From assembly GCA_012840225.1 (NCBI GenBank), contig DULU01000021.1:1-57733 (forward strand): a stretch of DNA of 57,733 bases, written 5' to 3'. This DNA is from Bacillota bacterium. Lineage in GTDB: Bacteria; Bacillota; Limnochordia; DTU080. A program made the translations under genes and the position numbers. This document shows, piece after piece, positions 35,201 to 42,715 of the stretch. The notes beneath the pieces were generated by a model, which was given only the letters and a program-made list of their open reading frames with translations, was not told where the DNA came from and did not search any database. Each line of letters starts with the position of its first letter. Position 1 is the stretch's first letter.

Positions 35201-36531
35201 TGCAGCGACCCTTTCATCTTTTCCATATCGCCTTTGAGCTCGTTCTTTAGCTGTTCCACCGCCTGGGACAACGCCGCCAGGGAGGTCGCCTGCTCTGCGG
35301 AGAGCCGTTCCTCCTTGGCCACGGATGCTTTCAGATTGCTGATCTCTCCGGACTGAGTGGTCAGGGCGGCGGATAAGTCGTTGATGCGCCGCCGTTCGGT
35401 TTGAATGGCCGCATCCAGATCGGCGTCCTTGGCCGTCATGGCACTTAGTATCCTTTTCTCCAGGTCTGCCAAGGATTTGTTAATATGCTCGGTCAAAGAG
35501 ATGGTGCGCTGCTCAATATCGTTTTTCAGACCGGCGATATCCTGAGTGAGGCGGTTTATGGTGGCCGCCTGCTCCGCCAGCCGGTTTGTCTGCAAAGCGA
35601 GATCTTCTTCCAGGCTGATTCTCAGGTTATTTATGGCGCCGGCACTGTCAGTAACGCGTTTTTCCAGCTCGGCCAGTCTTTTGTCCAGTTGAGACAGGTT
35701 GCGGGTATTCCTCTCCACTCCCACTTCAGTCTCAGCCAGGCGGAAATGCAGGTTGTCGATCCTGGCGCTTTGTTCGCCGATCATCTCATCCAGCATCTGC
35801 TTGATGATGGAGAGCTGCACCTGAACCTCCATGCGCACGGCATCGTCGCCTCTGGTCATGGCGTTGCGCAGTGAGGTCAATTCCTCATTCAGTTTGGTGG
35901 AGATGTTCTTCAGCTGCACGATATCGGAATTCAGGCTGGTCTGTACCGCCGTTATCTGCTGCGTCAGGCTATCCAACTTTTGCCCGGAATAAGTTCCTTG
36001 GTCCTCCAGCGACCTCCTCACTGAATCCAGATTCCGGCTTTGGTTTTCCACCTGAGCCGTCAGGTTGTCCACCTTTTGCAGGAACTGGCTGATGCTTTCC
36101 GTCAGGGCGGCCGTGCGCCGGATCTCCTCATTGAGACCGCTGGCCGTCTTCTGCTGTTCGTAATAATAGCGGACCAACTCGGCATGGTATTCATCCAGCA
36201 AGCGGGAGAGAGTCTTCGCCTCTTCCTGTCCCAGACCGGTGGCGCTGATATCATTCAGCATCTTGGCCAGAGCAATGGCCAGAGTGTATCTATCCACCGG
36301 TTCGCCGCCTCTATAGGTGCCGTCCCGGCCGATCTCCAGATATCCTTTGTCCACCAGGAGGCGCACCGCTTCATACGCCGGATGGGTAGGCGGCACATCC
36401 GATAACTCCGTGCTTTTCGCCCCAACCGGCGCGGCTGTGAAAGTCATGAACGCCGATATGAGGCACAGCACCGTCAGGCCCCATATCAGGCTGCTGCTCC
36501 AAGTGTTGTTATTCCGCCTGGCTGCCTTCAT
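32230..36531 (-). CDS. Giant SLH-domain coiled-coil surface protein with C-terminal hydrophobic tail
   Basis: The start is the ATG at 36531 (AGAGGTG upstream), giving 1433 residues. Order: signal peptide (about 1-38); a single S-layer-homology domain (about 44-93, with LSDVPPTHPAYEAVRLLVD and YTLAIALAKML) of the kind that binds secondary cell-wall polymers on peptidoglycan; then about 1300 residues of nearly unbroken heptad coiled coil rich in Ala, Gln, Glu, Leu and Lys; then a final hydrophobic stretch TTWATSIISTLLGVLV ending four residues before the C terminus. The architecture matches Thermotoga Omp-alpha and relates to OmpM of diderm Bacillota, which tether the outer membrane to the wall. 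Internal 87-residue repeats occur at about 914-1087. It is the last gene behind exbB, exbD and tonB. Confidence 0.85.
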   Translation of the reverse strand: MKAARRNNNTWSSSLIWGLTVLCLISAFMTFTAAPVGAKSTELSDVPPTHPAYEAVRLLVDKGYLEIGRDGTYRGGEPVDRYTLAIALAKMLNDISATGLGQEEAKTLSRLLDEYHAELVRYYYEQQKTASGLNEEIRRTAALTESISQFLQKVDNLTAQVENQSRNLDSVRRSLEDQGTYSGQKLDSLTQQITAVQTSLNSDIVQLKNISTKLNEELTSLRNAMTRGDDAVRMEVQVQLSIIKQMLDEMIGEQSARIDNLHFRLAETEVGVERNTRNLSQLDKRLAELEKRVTDSAGAINNLRISLEEDLALQTNRLAEQAATINRLTQDIAGLKNDIEQRTISLTEHINKSLADLEKRILSAMTAKDADLDAAIQTERRRINDLSAALTTQSGEISNLKASVAKEERLSAEQATSLAALSQAVEQLKNELKGDMEKMKGSLQNDIAQVNQAATNLAAKDVTLANELAQTRAAVAYNGEQISLHAGRLDQLQAKADQHDKDIAAHTVDIAQLKQKTDQHEKDIAAFKSATMEGLEKVSFDLAGLLSATQQNIEQQLKEHTNQLALHDATLNDHEKSLRSQAALLTEQGGRLDRQDVLIGDQGQLINLQGLRITALEEQSAQQQDFAAVLAGRIDDNVRRLKEAETQLQAHQVLVGEHSTKLAGHDAALQDHEERLLTQLQKIAALESYDRSLPTLFDQQAAQNAAFEVRLSGHEEKLAVQQKQLDKHEAEIAALQIEQQKQQSDIRKVQDQHQILINALGQELTGQIGETVTQLNELRSELLTEIDKSSQETKAAVAEEQRARQTDVATLQGNITGAKSELQQLLKQIDNRLAETAAALQATDEELQQKIVALSAVDQGLRQEITSLYAADTQLNQSIGRLDQSVRQLQEADAKLETALAGERTERQAAVDNLQSRIAVVDKKVDDVIADKMSLLESAMANIDDELKSRLQSEAAYLNQRLNAAEIQIADLVEKDEKLAGDLERTRAEILERQEAADAALQSRITAVDQKVDKVVADKVALLEAAMIGMDSDLKGRLQSEAATLGERLNAAEIQIGELKNRDEELAAALAAAQADILDKQQTADADLERRVTDLDAKWEAALKSEKAERSAAVDSLQSRITAVEQKVDQLDQATGAKIATLEAAMAEMGVEQSTALKNEVAALDRRLAAAEAGLAELQKADDALATAITAQEETLARQQATDDQLRQATEELASQTRKLEEDVAALQAADERLASSIDQLKEKDQNLEASWQKAYADMQAMMEALARDWQARLEAQEQRHQDELAGLRAQVGELQTGLTATQEKLAATQQELARTQDELEATRGDLAAANAAIESIRKEIRELLAQIMAMESQVTLSDEQMAELENSLRNKIEEEGKNSLLREAELRLVLEDMQKDLAAYKEKTDDRLASNSRTTWATSIISTLLGVLVQPK
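33271..33792 (-). repeat. Two tandem 87-residue (261-base) coiled-coil repeats
   Basis: The encoded segment starting LQSRIAVVDKKVDDVIADK (from 33792) recurs exactly 261 bases later as LQSRITAVDQKVDKVVADK (from 33531). The match holds along all 87 residues, including RLNAAEIQI in each. A 29-residue insert follows, and from 33183 a third, more diverged copy begins LQSRITAVEQKVDQLDQA. The repeats are protein-level duplications inside the coiled coil and suggest growth of the rod by unequal recombination. Confidence 0.8.
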
Positions 36532-36573
36532 GTAATCGCACCTCTTTTTCACTGACCATAGATAACCACGCAA

Positions 36574-38640
36574 TTACTTAACCTCCAGGTTCAGTCCGTA
36601 ATTCTGCACTATGGCTTCCTGTCCGTCGCAGTCGAGAACCCGGAATTTATCAAAGGTTACCGGGGAGATACCGGGAGCGACGGCGCGGAAGTATATCACG
36701 GCCACAGTGCCGTTAATCAAAGTGTCGGAAACGGCACACGTCCTCTCCCCTGCCAGGATCAATCTGGCCGGCGGCTGGGCCTTGTCGGCCAGAAGCTCGG
36801 GTTCGCTCCACCCGGCCGCCGACTCAAACAAAGTGCCCCGCTCCACGCCCAGAGTGCCCCCCAAGACCTCCAGAACGAGCGGATTATAGGTGATCTCCAG
36901 GTTAACCTTTCCGGCAGAGCGCAGGTTGGCGGCTTTCACCACCACCTGAAAATGCTCTCCGACCGTGAGCGGGCCGCTTTTCCCGGCCGCCCTCACTGTC
37001 TCCATATAAATGACAGGATCGAGAGCCGGCACAAAAAGCAAGCCATGCGCCGCGGCGCTATCCCCTCCATAGGAGGTGGCTTTTATGGAATAAGGCAGAT
37101 TCCCGGGCAGCTCGCCCGTCGGCATCAGGTGCCATCTGAACGTGCTGCTCTCGCCCGGAGCCAGGGTGCCGGCCAAGCGGTCGGTGATATCGCCGGCCGC
37201 GAGCCGAAGCCCCCGCTCGGAAGACCAGTGAGCGAGCACATTATAGGCCTCGGCTTCTCCTTCGTTGGTAATGGTGGCCGTCACGGCAAAAGGCAGCGGC
37301 TGCCAGCTGGTACCATCAGGCAGGAGACGGGCTTCAGGCTCGGCGATCTTCACCGTCAGGCGGGCCGGAGATATCACGGAGATGCTGCGGGAGAGCTCGT
37401 TGGGCTCGGCATTCATGGCACGCACCCCGACGCTGTAGGTATAGTCTCGCCTGCCGCTCCTGGCCAAAACTACATCCCATTTTACCTGGACGGTTTGCCC
37501 GACGGGCACGGTGCCGAGGGAACGCATGGCCGTCTGGCCGGGCACCAGGTCAAGTCCGGCAGGCAGGCGGATGTCGGCAATCACGTCCCGCGCTTCGCCG
37601 TCCCCCCGGTTCTGAATATAAGCCACCACCTGAAAGCGGGCGCCGGGACGGTCCACCAACTGGGTGGGAGCGGCCAATCCCAGCTGCAGCTGCCCGGGCG
37701 ATATGCTGATGCCGCCCAAACCATAGTACACCACATAGGTGCGTTTGGCCCCGGGTGGCAAGACGACCGGATCCCACAGCAGAGCAGTAGCGCTGTCCAG
37801 GTCGAACTCACCCAGCCGGGTGAAGTCCCGGCCGGGGCTGAAACTGAATTCCCACTCGCCTTCGGCCAGGGCGCCCCAGTTGGTAAAGTACACCCGGTCG
37901 GGAGTGGTCACTTCTCCACCGCGCAAGGTGCCCTGCGCCGTCACTTTCGGATCGAGCAGCGAATCAAAGGCCTGCCAGAAATCAGGGATGTCCGCACCGC
38001 TTAAGACAGTATCGACGGTGACGGCATCATCGCCGACCCGGAAGGGGGCCCCGTCGTTCTCCCCCAGCATGGTGTCGAGGGCGACGCGCAGCCCCACCTC
38101 GTGGGGCACCTGGTCGCGGTTATGCAGAGTATAGGTGATGGAAGCGGTGTCCAGCAACCCGGTGGTGCTGGAGCGGACGATGCGGATGGATTGTTCGGCG
38201 GCAATGGGTCCAAGTTGCCAGGCACACACAATCCGCTCATCGCTGATCACCGGCGGGGTGATAATCTCCCCATAACGGCCTTTGGTTCCGGCATCCCGCG
38301 ATTTGCCTCCGAAAACCCAAGGCGTCCCGTCTATCAATAATGTAGTATAAGAGGTCCAGGGGCTTTGCCCGGGCCGCCGGTAAATGAGATGCTTATCGTC
38401 GTCCGAGGTGCGGTCCGGGTCGCCGCCTGTGGTGCTGACGGCAAAACGCCCCGTGTTCTCGTCGGTATTGTTTACGGTGATGGAAATATATTCATTGGCA
38501 ATGGTGACGTCCGACAAGGCGGACAGAGCGGCGGCGCCGCCCGGAAAGGCGGCAAGGCAAGCCAAGGCCAGGCCGAGCGCCCAGCAGAAGTATTTCCGTC
38601 GGCTCACCCATTGCTCCCAAAAGTTGGTTTTACCGTTCAT
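36574..38640 (-). CDS. Secreted beta-rich protein with CARDB-like repeats and cohesin-like C terminus
   Basis: The start is the ATG at 38640 (GGAGTG upstream), 10 bases after the tonB stop; the open frame upstream of it is antisense-like. The 688-residue protein has a signal peptide (RKYFCWALGLALACLAAF...), an N-terminal beta domain of unknown type (about 40-310), two stretches that look like CARDB-type Ig folds (FQVVAYIQNRGDGEARDV near 335 and VTATITNEGEAEAYNV near 455), and a C-terminal segment with the pattern of a cohesin or cohesin-like domain (FQVVVKAANLRSAGKVNLEI... VAPGISPVTFDKFRVLD, about 570-680). No membrane anchor is seen. Its place between tonB and the SLH protein suggests a periplasmic or surface partner of the TonB system. 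Confidence 0.75.
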   Translation of the reverse strand: MNGKTNFWEQWVSRRKYFCWALGLALACLAAFPGGAAALSALSDVTIANEYISITVNNTDENTGRFAVSTTGGDPDRTSDDDKHLIYRRPGQSPWTSYTTLLIDGTPWVFGGKSRDAGTKGRYGEIITPPVISDERIVCAWQLGPIAAEQSIRIVRSSTTGLLDTASITYTLHNRDQVPHEVGLRVALDTMLGENDGAPFRVGDDAVTVDTVLSGADIPDFWQAFDSLLDPKVTAQGTLRGGEVTTPDRVYFTNWGALAEGEWEFSFSPGRDFTRLGEFDLDSATALLWDPVVLPPGAKRTYVVYYGLGGISISPGQLQLGLAAPTQLVDRPGARFQVVAYIQNRGDGEARDVIADIRLPAGLDLVPGQTAMRSLGTVPVGQTVQVKWDVVLARSGRRDYTYSVGVRAMNAEPNELSRSISVISPARLTVKIAEPEARLLPDGTSWQPLPFAVTATITNEGEAEAYNVLAHWSSERGLRLAAGDITDRLAGTLAPGESSTFRWHLMPTGELPGNLPYSIKATSYGGDSAAAHGLLFVPALDPVIYMETVRAAGKSGPLTVGEHFQVVVKAANLRSAGKVNLEITYNPLVLEVLGGTLGVERGTLFESAAGWSEPELLADKAQPPARLILAGERTCAVSDTLINGTVAVIYFRAVAPGISPVTFDKFRVLDCDGQEAIVQNYGLNLEVK

Positions 38641-38650
38641 CCGGTCACTC

Positions 38651-39445
38651 CTATTCTCCAACGCCATCCACATGCAGATAGCGCACACGCTCATCGACGG
38701 CCATCGGTTCCACCACCAGATTAACCGGATCGATGGCCACCTCCAGGCGCAATTCGTAGGGATAACCCAGCTTTTTGTAGGCATAGGCCTGTCTGGAAAC
38801 ATTAATAGCCCAGTTGTCCAGCATATCTATGCCTGTGGACCGTTCCACCACGGCTTTCTCCCATTTGCCGTCGGCGGAAACCTGCACCAGCACCGGCACC
38901 ACAAACCTGGCCTGCAGCTGTCTCCCTTCTTTGGGAAAGCGCAGCGGCACCAGGGTGGTAACTACACTGGATCCGAAGGGCGGCTCGGGCGGTCCGTCGT
39001 TCGGCGGCACCGTCTCCTCACCCAACTCGGTCTCTGCATCGGCAGGAGTGGTGGAAGTGGTCTCCTCCACAGGCACGGCAGGCTCTTCCTCCACCTCCGG
39101 CACCTTTTCAGGCTGCGAGGCGGTCTCCGTGGCCGGACCGGTGCTGGTGAGAGGTGGTTCTTCCTCCTCCTGCACCACAGGTTCCGGAGCCGGTTTGGGT
39201 TTCTCGGTCACTTGCGGGGGTTTGGGCAGCGGGGCGGATATGGCCGGGCCCTGCGGTTTCGTGCCGTCCACCACCACGGCGGCCGGCTCCACGATCAGGT
39301 TCACTTCCACCGGCCCACCTTTGGCGTGCAGCCAGCCATATTGTGGTGCTCCCACCGCAGGTATCAGGATGATCAAAGCGGCATGAAAAACCAAAGATAT
39401 CACATAAAAGGGTGCGCTCTGTTGTTCTTTTTGCTTGTCAATCAA
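38651..39445 (-). CDS. tonB: TonB family energy-transducing protein
   Basis: The 264-residue protein has the TonB layout: a short cytoplasmic start, one membrane anchor (FYVISLVFHAALIILIPAV, about 13-31), a Pro/Glu/Thr-rich stretch (about 65-165) able to span a periplasm, and a C-terminal TonB-like domain (VPVLVQVSADGKWEKAVVE, then STGIDMLDNWAINV, about 175-250). TonB carries energy from ExbB-ExbD to outer-membrane partners. The TTG start at 39445 has GAGGTGG at eight bases. It follows exbD by 21 bases. No TonB-dependent receptor is encoded in this window. Confidence 0.9.
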   Translation of the reverse strand: MIDKQKEQQSAPFYVISLVFHAALIILIPAVGAPQYGWLHAKGGPVEVNLIVEPAAVVVDGTKPQGPAISAPLPKPPQVTEKPKPAPEPVVQEEEEPPLTSTGPATETASQPEKVPEVEEEPAVPVEETTSTTPADAETELGEETVPPNDGPPEPPFGSSVVTTLVPLRFPKEGRQLQARFVVPVLVQVSADGKWEKAVVERSTGIDMLDNWAINVSRQAYAYKKLGYPYELRLEVAIDPVNLVVEPMAVDERVRYLHVDGVGE

Positions 39446-39466
39446 TTTGCGCCACCTCTTTGCGTC

Positions 39467-39880
39467 CTATAGGGGCCGCTCCGGAGTCGTTTGCACCGCC
39501 AGTTGTAATCGGGAGGCCCCACCTGCTCTGACGGCATCGATGGCATTCACCACATTCTGATAGTCGGTAGATCTGTCGGCTTTGATGGTCACCACCAGTT
39601 GCGGATTGGCCCTGAGCTGATCTTTCACCCACATGCTGATCATGGCGGCGGAACGGGGCCCCTCTGCCGTATACATGCGTCCCTGCGCGTCGACCGTGAT
39701 CACGATTTCCCTGGCCGCCTGCGGATCGGCCATGTTGGCCCCGGGCAGGTTTACATTGATCCCGGCTTGCGAAGAACGGAAAGTAGTGTATATCATAAAA
39801 AATATTATAAGAAAGGTGAGAACATCGACCATGGATATCAATTGCACGGTCGGCTGTCGCCTGGTTCTGGTAACCAACAT
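39467..39880 (-). CDS. exbD: ExbD/TolR-type proton-channel subunit
   Basis: The 137-residue protein has a single N-terminal membrane helix with the essential proton-relay aspartate in LISMVDVLTFLIIFF (about residue 18-20) and a C-terminal soluble domain with VTIKADRSTDYQNVVNAID, the common ExbD/TolR end. ExbD forms the stator channel with ExbB in the inner membrane. The ATG at 39880 overlaps the exbB stop (TGATG), with GAGGTGA upstream. Because a TonB-like gene follows, and not tolA, tolB or pal, the ExbD name fits better than TolR. Confidence 0.92.
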   Translation of the reverse strand: MLVTRTRRQPTVQLISMVDVLTFLIIFFMIYTTFRSSQAGINVNLPGANMADPQAAREIVITVDAQGRMYTAEGPRSAAMISMWVKDQLRANPQLVVTIKADRSTDYQNVVNAIDAVRAGGASRLQLAVQTTPERPL

Positions 39881-40497
39881 CACTTCTCACCTCGCGAGTC
39901 GATGATGATATCGATCAGCTTCGTCCCCCAGCGGTTCATCTGTTGCACCCGCCGATCGATGATGGAGCCGAACCATTCGTGAAAAGCCAGGCAAGGAATG
40001 GCCACAATCAACCCGGCGGCCGTGGTGATCAGAGCTTCGGCGATACCGGTACTCATGGCACTCGGACCCTCCAGGCCCTGCAGCGCCGACAGCACCCGGA
40101 ACGACTTGATCAGGCCGGTTACCGTTCCCAATAGACCCAAGAGCGGCGAGATGGTGACCACCGCCGAGAGCAATGCCAGTCCTCTTTCCATGCGGAATAT
40201 CTCATTCCTGGCGGACTGTTCCATATGCACCCGCAGCTCGTCGGCATCCTTGTCGGCGTAGGCCACGCCCGTGGCTATCAAAGCCGCCACGGGACCTCGC
40301 TCCTGGCGAGCCAGCTGCATAGCCTCCAGATTTTTGCCTTCGGATAGCGGTCCTCTCAGCTTTTCCAGAAAGTCGTCACCGTTGGAGCGGGTGCGCCAGA
40401 AAAACCAGATACGATCCAAAATCACGGCCAGGCCCAGGATGGAGCAGATGAGGATGGGAATCATTACCGGGCCGCCTTTGACCAGCGTGGCAAACAT
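39880..40497 (-). CDS. exbB: ExbB/TolQ/MotA-type proton-channel subunit
   Basis: The 205-residue inner-membrane protein has three predicted helices. The first is near the N terminus (MIPILICSILGLAVILDRIW), then come a cytoplasmic loop of about 80 residues and the paired helices TISPLLGLLGTVTGLI and GIAEALITTAAGLIVAIP, which carry the conserved channel residues of the MotA/TolQ/ExbB family. It forms a pentamer around ExbD and converts proton flow to movement of TonB. The start is the ATG at 40497 with GGAGG at eight bases. An upstream GTG/ATG in the same frame lies inside a long inverted repeat. It is the first gene of the operon. Confidence 0.92.
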   Translation of the reverse strand: MFATLVKGGPVMIPILICSILGLAVILDRIWFFWRTRSNGDDFLEKLRGPLSEGKNLEAMQLARQERGPVAALIATGVAYADKDADELRVHMEQSARNEIFRMERGLALLSAVVTISPLLGLLGTVTGLIKSFRVLSALQGLEGPSAMSTGIAEALITTAAGLIVAIPCLAFHEWFGSIIDRRVQQMNRWGTKLIDIIIDSRGEK

Positions 40498-40520
40498 AGA
40501 ATCGACCTCCGGTCCGTACA

Positions 40521-40607
40521 CAGAATGGTAACTACCTGTAATTTCCACTTCATCTTCGACACCTTGGCAGGGTAGTCCTGTCGGCAGAGGAGGAAATTAC
40601 CATTCTG
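40521..40607 (-). promoter_or_regulatory. Long inverted repeat in the exbB leader
   Basis: The 16-base right arm GGAAATTACCATTCTG (40592-40607) is matched perfectly on the other side by CAGAATGGTA (40521-40530) and ATTTCC (40541-40546), with ten extra bases between the two left segments. The 45-base interior contains a further CGACA/TGTCG pairing. The element lies directly before the exbB ribosome-binding site (40509-40513 region). It may be an RNA leader structure, such as a cis-regulator, or a protein operator. It fits no riboswitch family recognised here. Confidence 0.6.
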
Positions 40608-40645
40608 AATATGTTTTTCGCCATTTAGTCTTTAAAATGGTATAT

Positions 40646-40677
40646 AAAAAGGCCGGTGTTTAGCAAGCAGCACCGGC
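40646..40677 (-). terminator. Intrinsic terminator after the GNAT gene
   Basis: On the minus strand the stem GCCGGTG/CACCGGC (seven perfect pairs, twelve-base loop) is followed by CTTTTTATATA. It lies 60-90 bases after the stop of the acetyltransferase gene and separates that transcript from the exbB operon. Confidence 0.8.
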
Positions 40678-40737
40678 ATCTTTTGGCAATAATGGATTAT
40701 AAATGGATGAGAATTGCTTTGATATGGAGGAATGTAG

Positions 40738-41295
40738 TCAGGCGGAGTATTTGGCCGTCTTTCTGTTCTTGCCGCGCATGTATTCCTTTTTTAATATGCG
40801 CATCAGATAGACTTCACGCAGTTGCCCATCCTCGGCCGGACGGCTGATCCGGCCTTCCTTTTTGAAGCCGGCTTTTTCGTAACAGCGGATGGCCCTGTGA
40901 TTGGCACTGTATACCCGCAGGTAGACCCGGGACAAGTGCATGCTGAGAAAAGCGTGGGACAAAAGGGCGGTGACGGCATCGGTACCATAACCTTGATCCC
41001 ACCGGCTTCTTTCGCCGATGCGGATGCGCAGTTCGGCATCACCGCTGCGCCAGGTGATATGATCCAGCTCGATATCGCCGATCAACTCGCCGTCATGCCG
41101 GGAAACCACGGCAAACCGCTGGGTGTGGCGGCTGCTGGCCGCTTTCTGCAGCCAGGCTTCGCATTCGGCCAAGGAGAGCGGGTAGTCCCCTTCCAGGTAA
41201 CGATTTACCTCGGCATCGGCGCTCCAGGCTACCAGACGCGGGAAATCTTTAGGGGTGATGGCACGCAGCTGGACCTTTTCCCCATAGATGATCAT
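40738..41295 (-). CDS. GNAT-family acetyltransferase (RimJ/RimL-like)
   Basis: The 185-residue protein has the GNAT fold: an N-terminal LRAITPKDFPRLVAW, the core with GDIELDHITWRSGDAELRIRIG, the acetyl-CoA loop QGYGTDAVTALLSHAF (about 100-115) and the C-terminal RVYSANHRAIRCYEKAGFKKEG. This arrangement is typical of the RimJ/RimL/SpeG group, which acetylates ribosomal proteins, spermidine or small amines. The substrate cannot be told. GGAGTTGG precedes the ATG. It stands between sigF and the exbB operon as a probable single-gene unit with its own terminator. Confidence 0.88.
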   Translation of the reverse strand: MIIYGEKVQLRAITPKDFPRLVAWSADAEVNRYLEGDYPLSLAECEAWLQKAASSRHTQRFAVVSRHDGELIGDIELDHITWRSGDAELRIRIGERSRWDQGYGTDAVTALLSHAFLSMHLSRVYLRVYSANHRAIRCYEKAGFKKEGRISRPAEDGQLREVYLMRILKKEYMRGKNRKTAKYSA

Positions 41296-41457
41296 AACTA
41301 GCCAACTCCTTCAGTTCATGAGCATGAGATGATGTAACGTCATGGTACATGATTCTGCTTAATCGCTCCTCTGTCCAGGCTATTCTGTACCGGACCTGTA
41401 TGAGCCTTTAAGTAGATTATGGGAGTTCGGCCAAGGATGGGTGCCGGAGGTTATTGA

Positions 41458-42216
41458 TCAAGACATAAGAGAGCGCATCTTCAAAAGGACGCGCTGTTCC
41501 AGGCGGGACACATGGGCCTGCGACACCCCGAAGGCGCGGGCCACATCGACCTGACGCATGTTCCGGATAAAACGCATTTCCACCAGTTGCCGTTCTTCTT
41601 CGGGAAGCGAGCTCAGCACCTGCCGCAGGGCCAAATTGTCAACCACGGCCGCATCCTCGCTCTCAATGGCTATCTGATCGCCGAGTTTAAGAGGGGCGCC
41701 TTCATCCTGAAACACAATCTCTTCCACCGATACCGGCTGGGCCACAGCTTCCATGGCATAGACGACATCCTCCCGCCTGACCCCGATATCTAAGGCCACT
41801 TCCGTCACGGTGGGAGAACGTCCGAGCTCCTGGGTGAGCCGCTCACGGCTTGCGGCAGCTTTGCCGGCCAAGTCGTGCCAGTGACGGCTCACTTTCACGA
41901 CCGCTTCCTTTTGCAGGAAACGTTTGATCTCTCCCAGAATGCGCGGCACGGCATATGTGGAAAAGCGCACCTCATATTCCAGATTGAAGTGCTCAATGGC
42001 GCTCACCAGTCCCAGGCAGCCTACCTGGAAAAGGTCGTCGGCTTCAGCCCCGCGCCGGCTGAAGCGCTGCACCAGACTCATCACCAGCCGCAAATTGCTC
42101 TTGATCAATCTGTCTCGTGCCGCCAGATCCCCTTTCTGCGCCCGCCTGATCAAAAGGCGGGTCTCTTCCGGCGACAGGTCGGCCGGCGGCAGAGCCATCT
42201 TAATCAGCTCTTCCAT
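41458..42216 (-). CDS. sigF: Forespore RNA polymerase sigma factor SigF
   Basis: SigF is the first compartment-specific sigma factor of sporulation, held inactive by SpoIIAB until SpoIIAA frees it. The 252-residue protein has region 2 (DLFQVGCLGLVSAIEHFN and VRFSTYAVPRILGEIKRFL, about 62-100), region 3, and the region 4 helix-turn-helix MRQVDVARAFGVSQAHVSRLEQ (about 215-236; the last part is the recognition helix). SigF and SigG are close relatives. The position directly after spoIIAA and spoIIAB decides for SigF. It starts 19 bases after the spoIIAB stop. No spoVA genes follow. Confidence 0.95.
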   Translation of the reverse strand: MEELIKMALPPADLSPEETRLLIRRAQKGDLAARDRLIKSNLRLVMSLVQRFSRRGAEADDLFQVGCLGLVSAIEHFNLEYEVRFSTYAVPRILGEIKRFLQKEAVVKVSRHWHDLAGKAAASRERLTQELGRSPTVTEVALDIGVRREDVVYAMEAVAQPVSVEEIVFQDEGAPLKLGDQIAIESEDAAVVDNLALRQVLSSLPEEERQLVEMRFIRNMRQVDVARAFGVSQAHVSRLEQRVLLKMRSLMS

Positions 42217-42234
42217 CTTCGGCGGCCCCCTTTT

Positions 42235-42702
42235 TCAGGGCCGCGAGGCTGGTGCCAGCTTTTTCGCCATATATACCCTGGTGCCGGCACCCGGCCTGGA
42301 AGTGATCGTCAAGTCATCCATAAATTCCTTGATCACGCTCAATCCCAAACCCATGCGCGATTTATCGGTGGTATTGGTCGGCTGCATGGCCCACTCAATA
42401 TCTTCTATGCCGGTGCCTTTATCGGTCACCACCACTTCCAGTTCGTCTTCATATAGCTTCACGTCCACCTGAATCATTCCGGAAGTATCCCGGTACCCGT
42501 GTATGACGGCATTGGACACCGCCTCCGACACAGCCACCTTGATCTCATCGAGCTGATCGACGGTCAAATCGCGCTGAGAGGCTACGAGCGCCACCGCGGT
42601 GCGGGCAAAGCCGACATTCTCCGGCTTGCTGGTGAATAAGAGCTGTACTTCGTTTTCCGGTATCCGTCCCGCCCGGGACTTGTCCTGCGGTACGGCCTGC
42701 AT
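42235..42702 (-). CDS. spoIIAB: Anti-sigma F factor and SpoIIAA kinase
   Basis: SpoIIAB binds and blocks SigF and phosphorylates SpoIIAA. The 155-residue GHKL-type kinase has the N-box VSEAVSNAVIHGYRD (about 68-82), the G1 motif VTDKGTGI (about 101) and the glycine-rich lid MGLGLSVIKEFMDD (about 126-139). The ATG at 42702 with GGGAGG at eight bases is chosen; the frame upstream to 42765 overlaps spoIIAA and is not needed. The N-terminal extension of about ten residues before NEVQLLF is slightly longer than in B. subtilis (146 residues). Confidence 0.95.
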   Translation of the reverse strand: MQAVPQDKSRAGRIPENEVQLLFTSKPENVGFARTAVALVASQRDLTVDQLDEIKVAVSEAVSNAVIHGYRDTSGMIQVDVKLYEDELEVVVTDKGTGIEDIEWAMQPTNTTDKSRMGLGLSVIKEFMDDLTITSRPGAGTRVYMAKKLAPASRP

Positions 42703-42715
42703 ACCAATCGCCTCC

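Noticed and set aside
33415-35250. A 611-codon plus-strand frame
   Set aside because: It is antisense to the SLH/coiled-coil gene. The strong codon periodicity of heptads keeps that frame open, and its product resembles no protein family.
36952-38004. A 350-codon plus-strand frame
   Set aside because: It is antisense to the secreted beta-rich protein gene, has no ribosome site and no recognisable domain.
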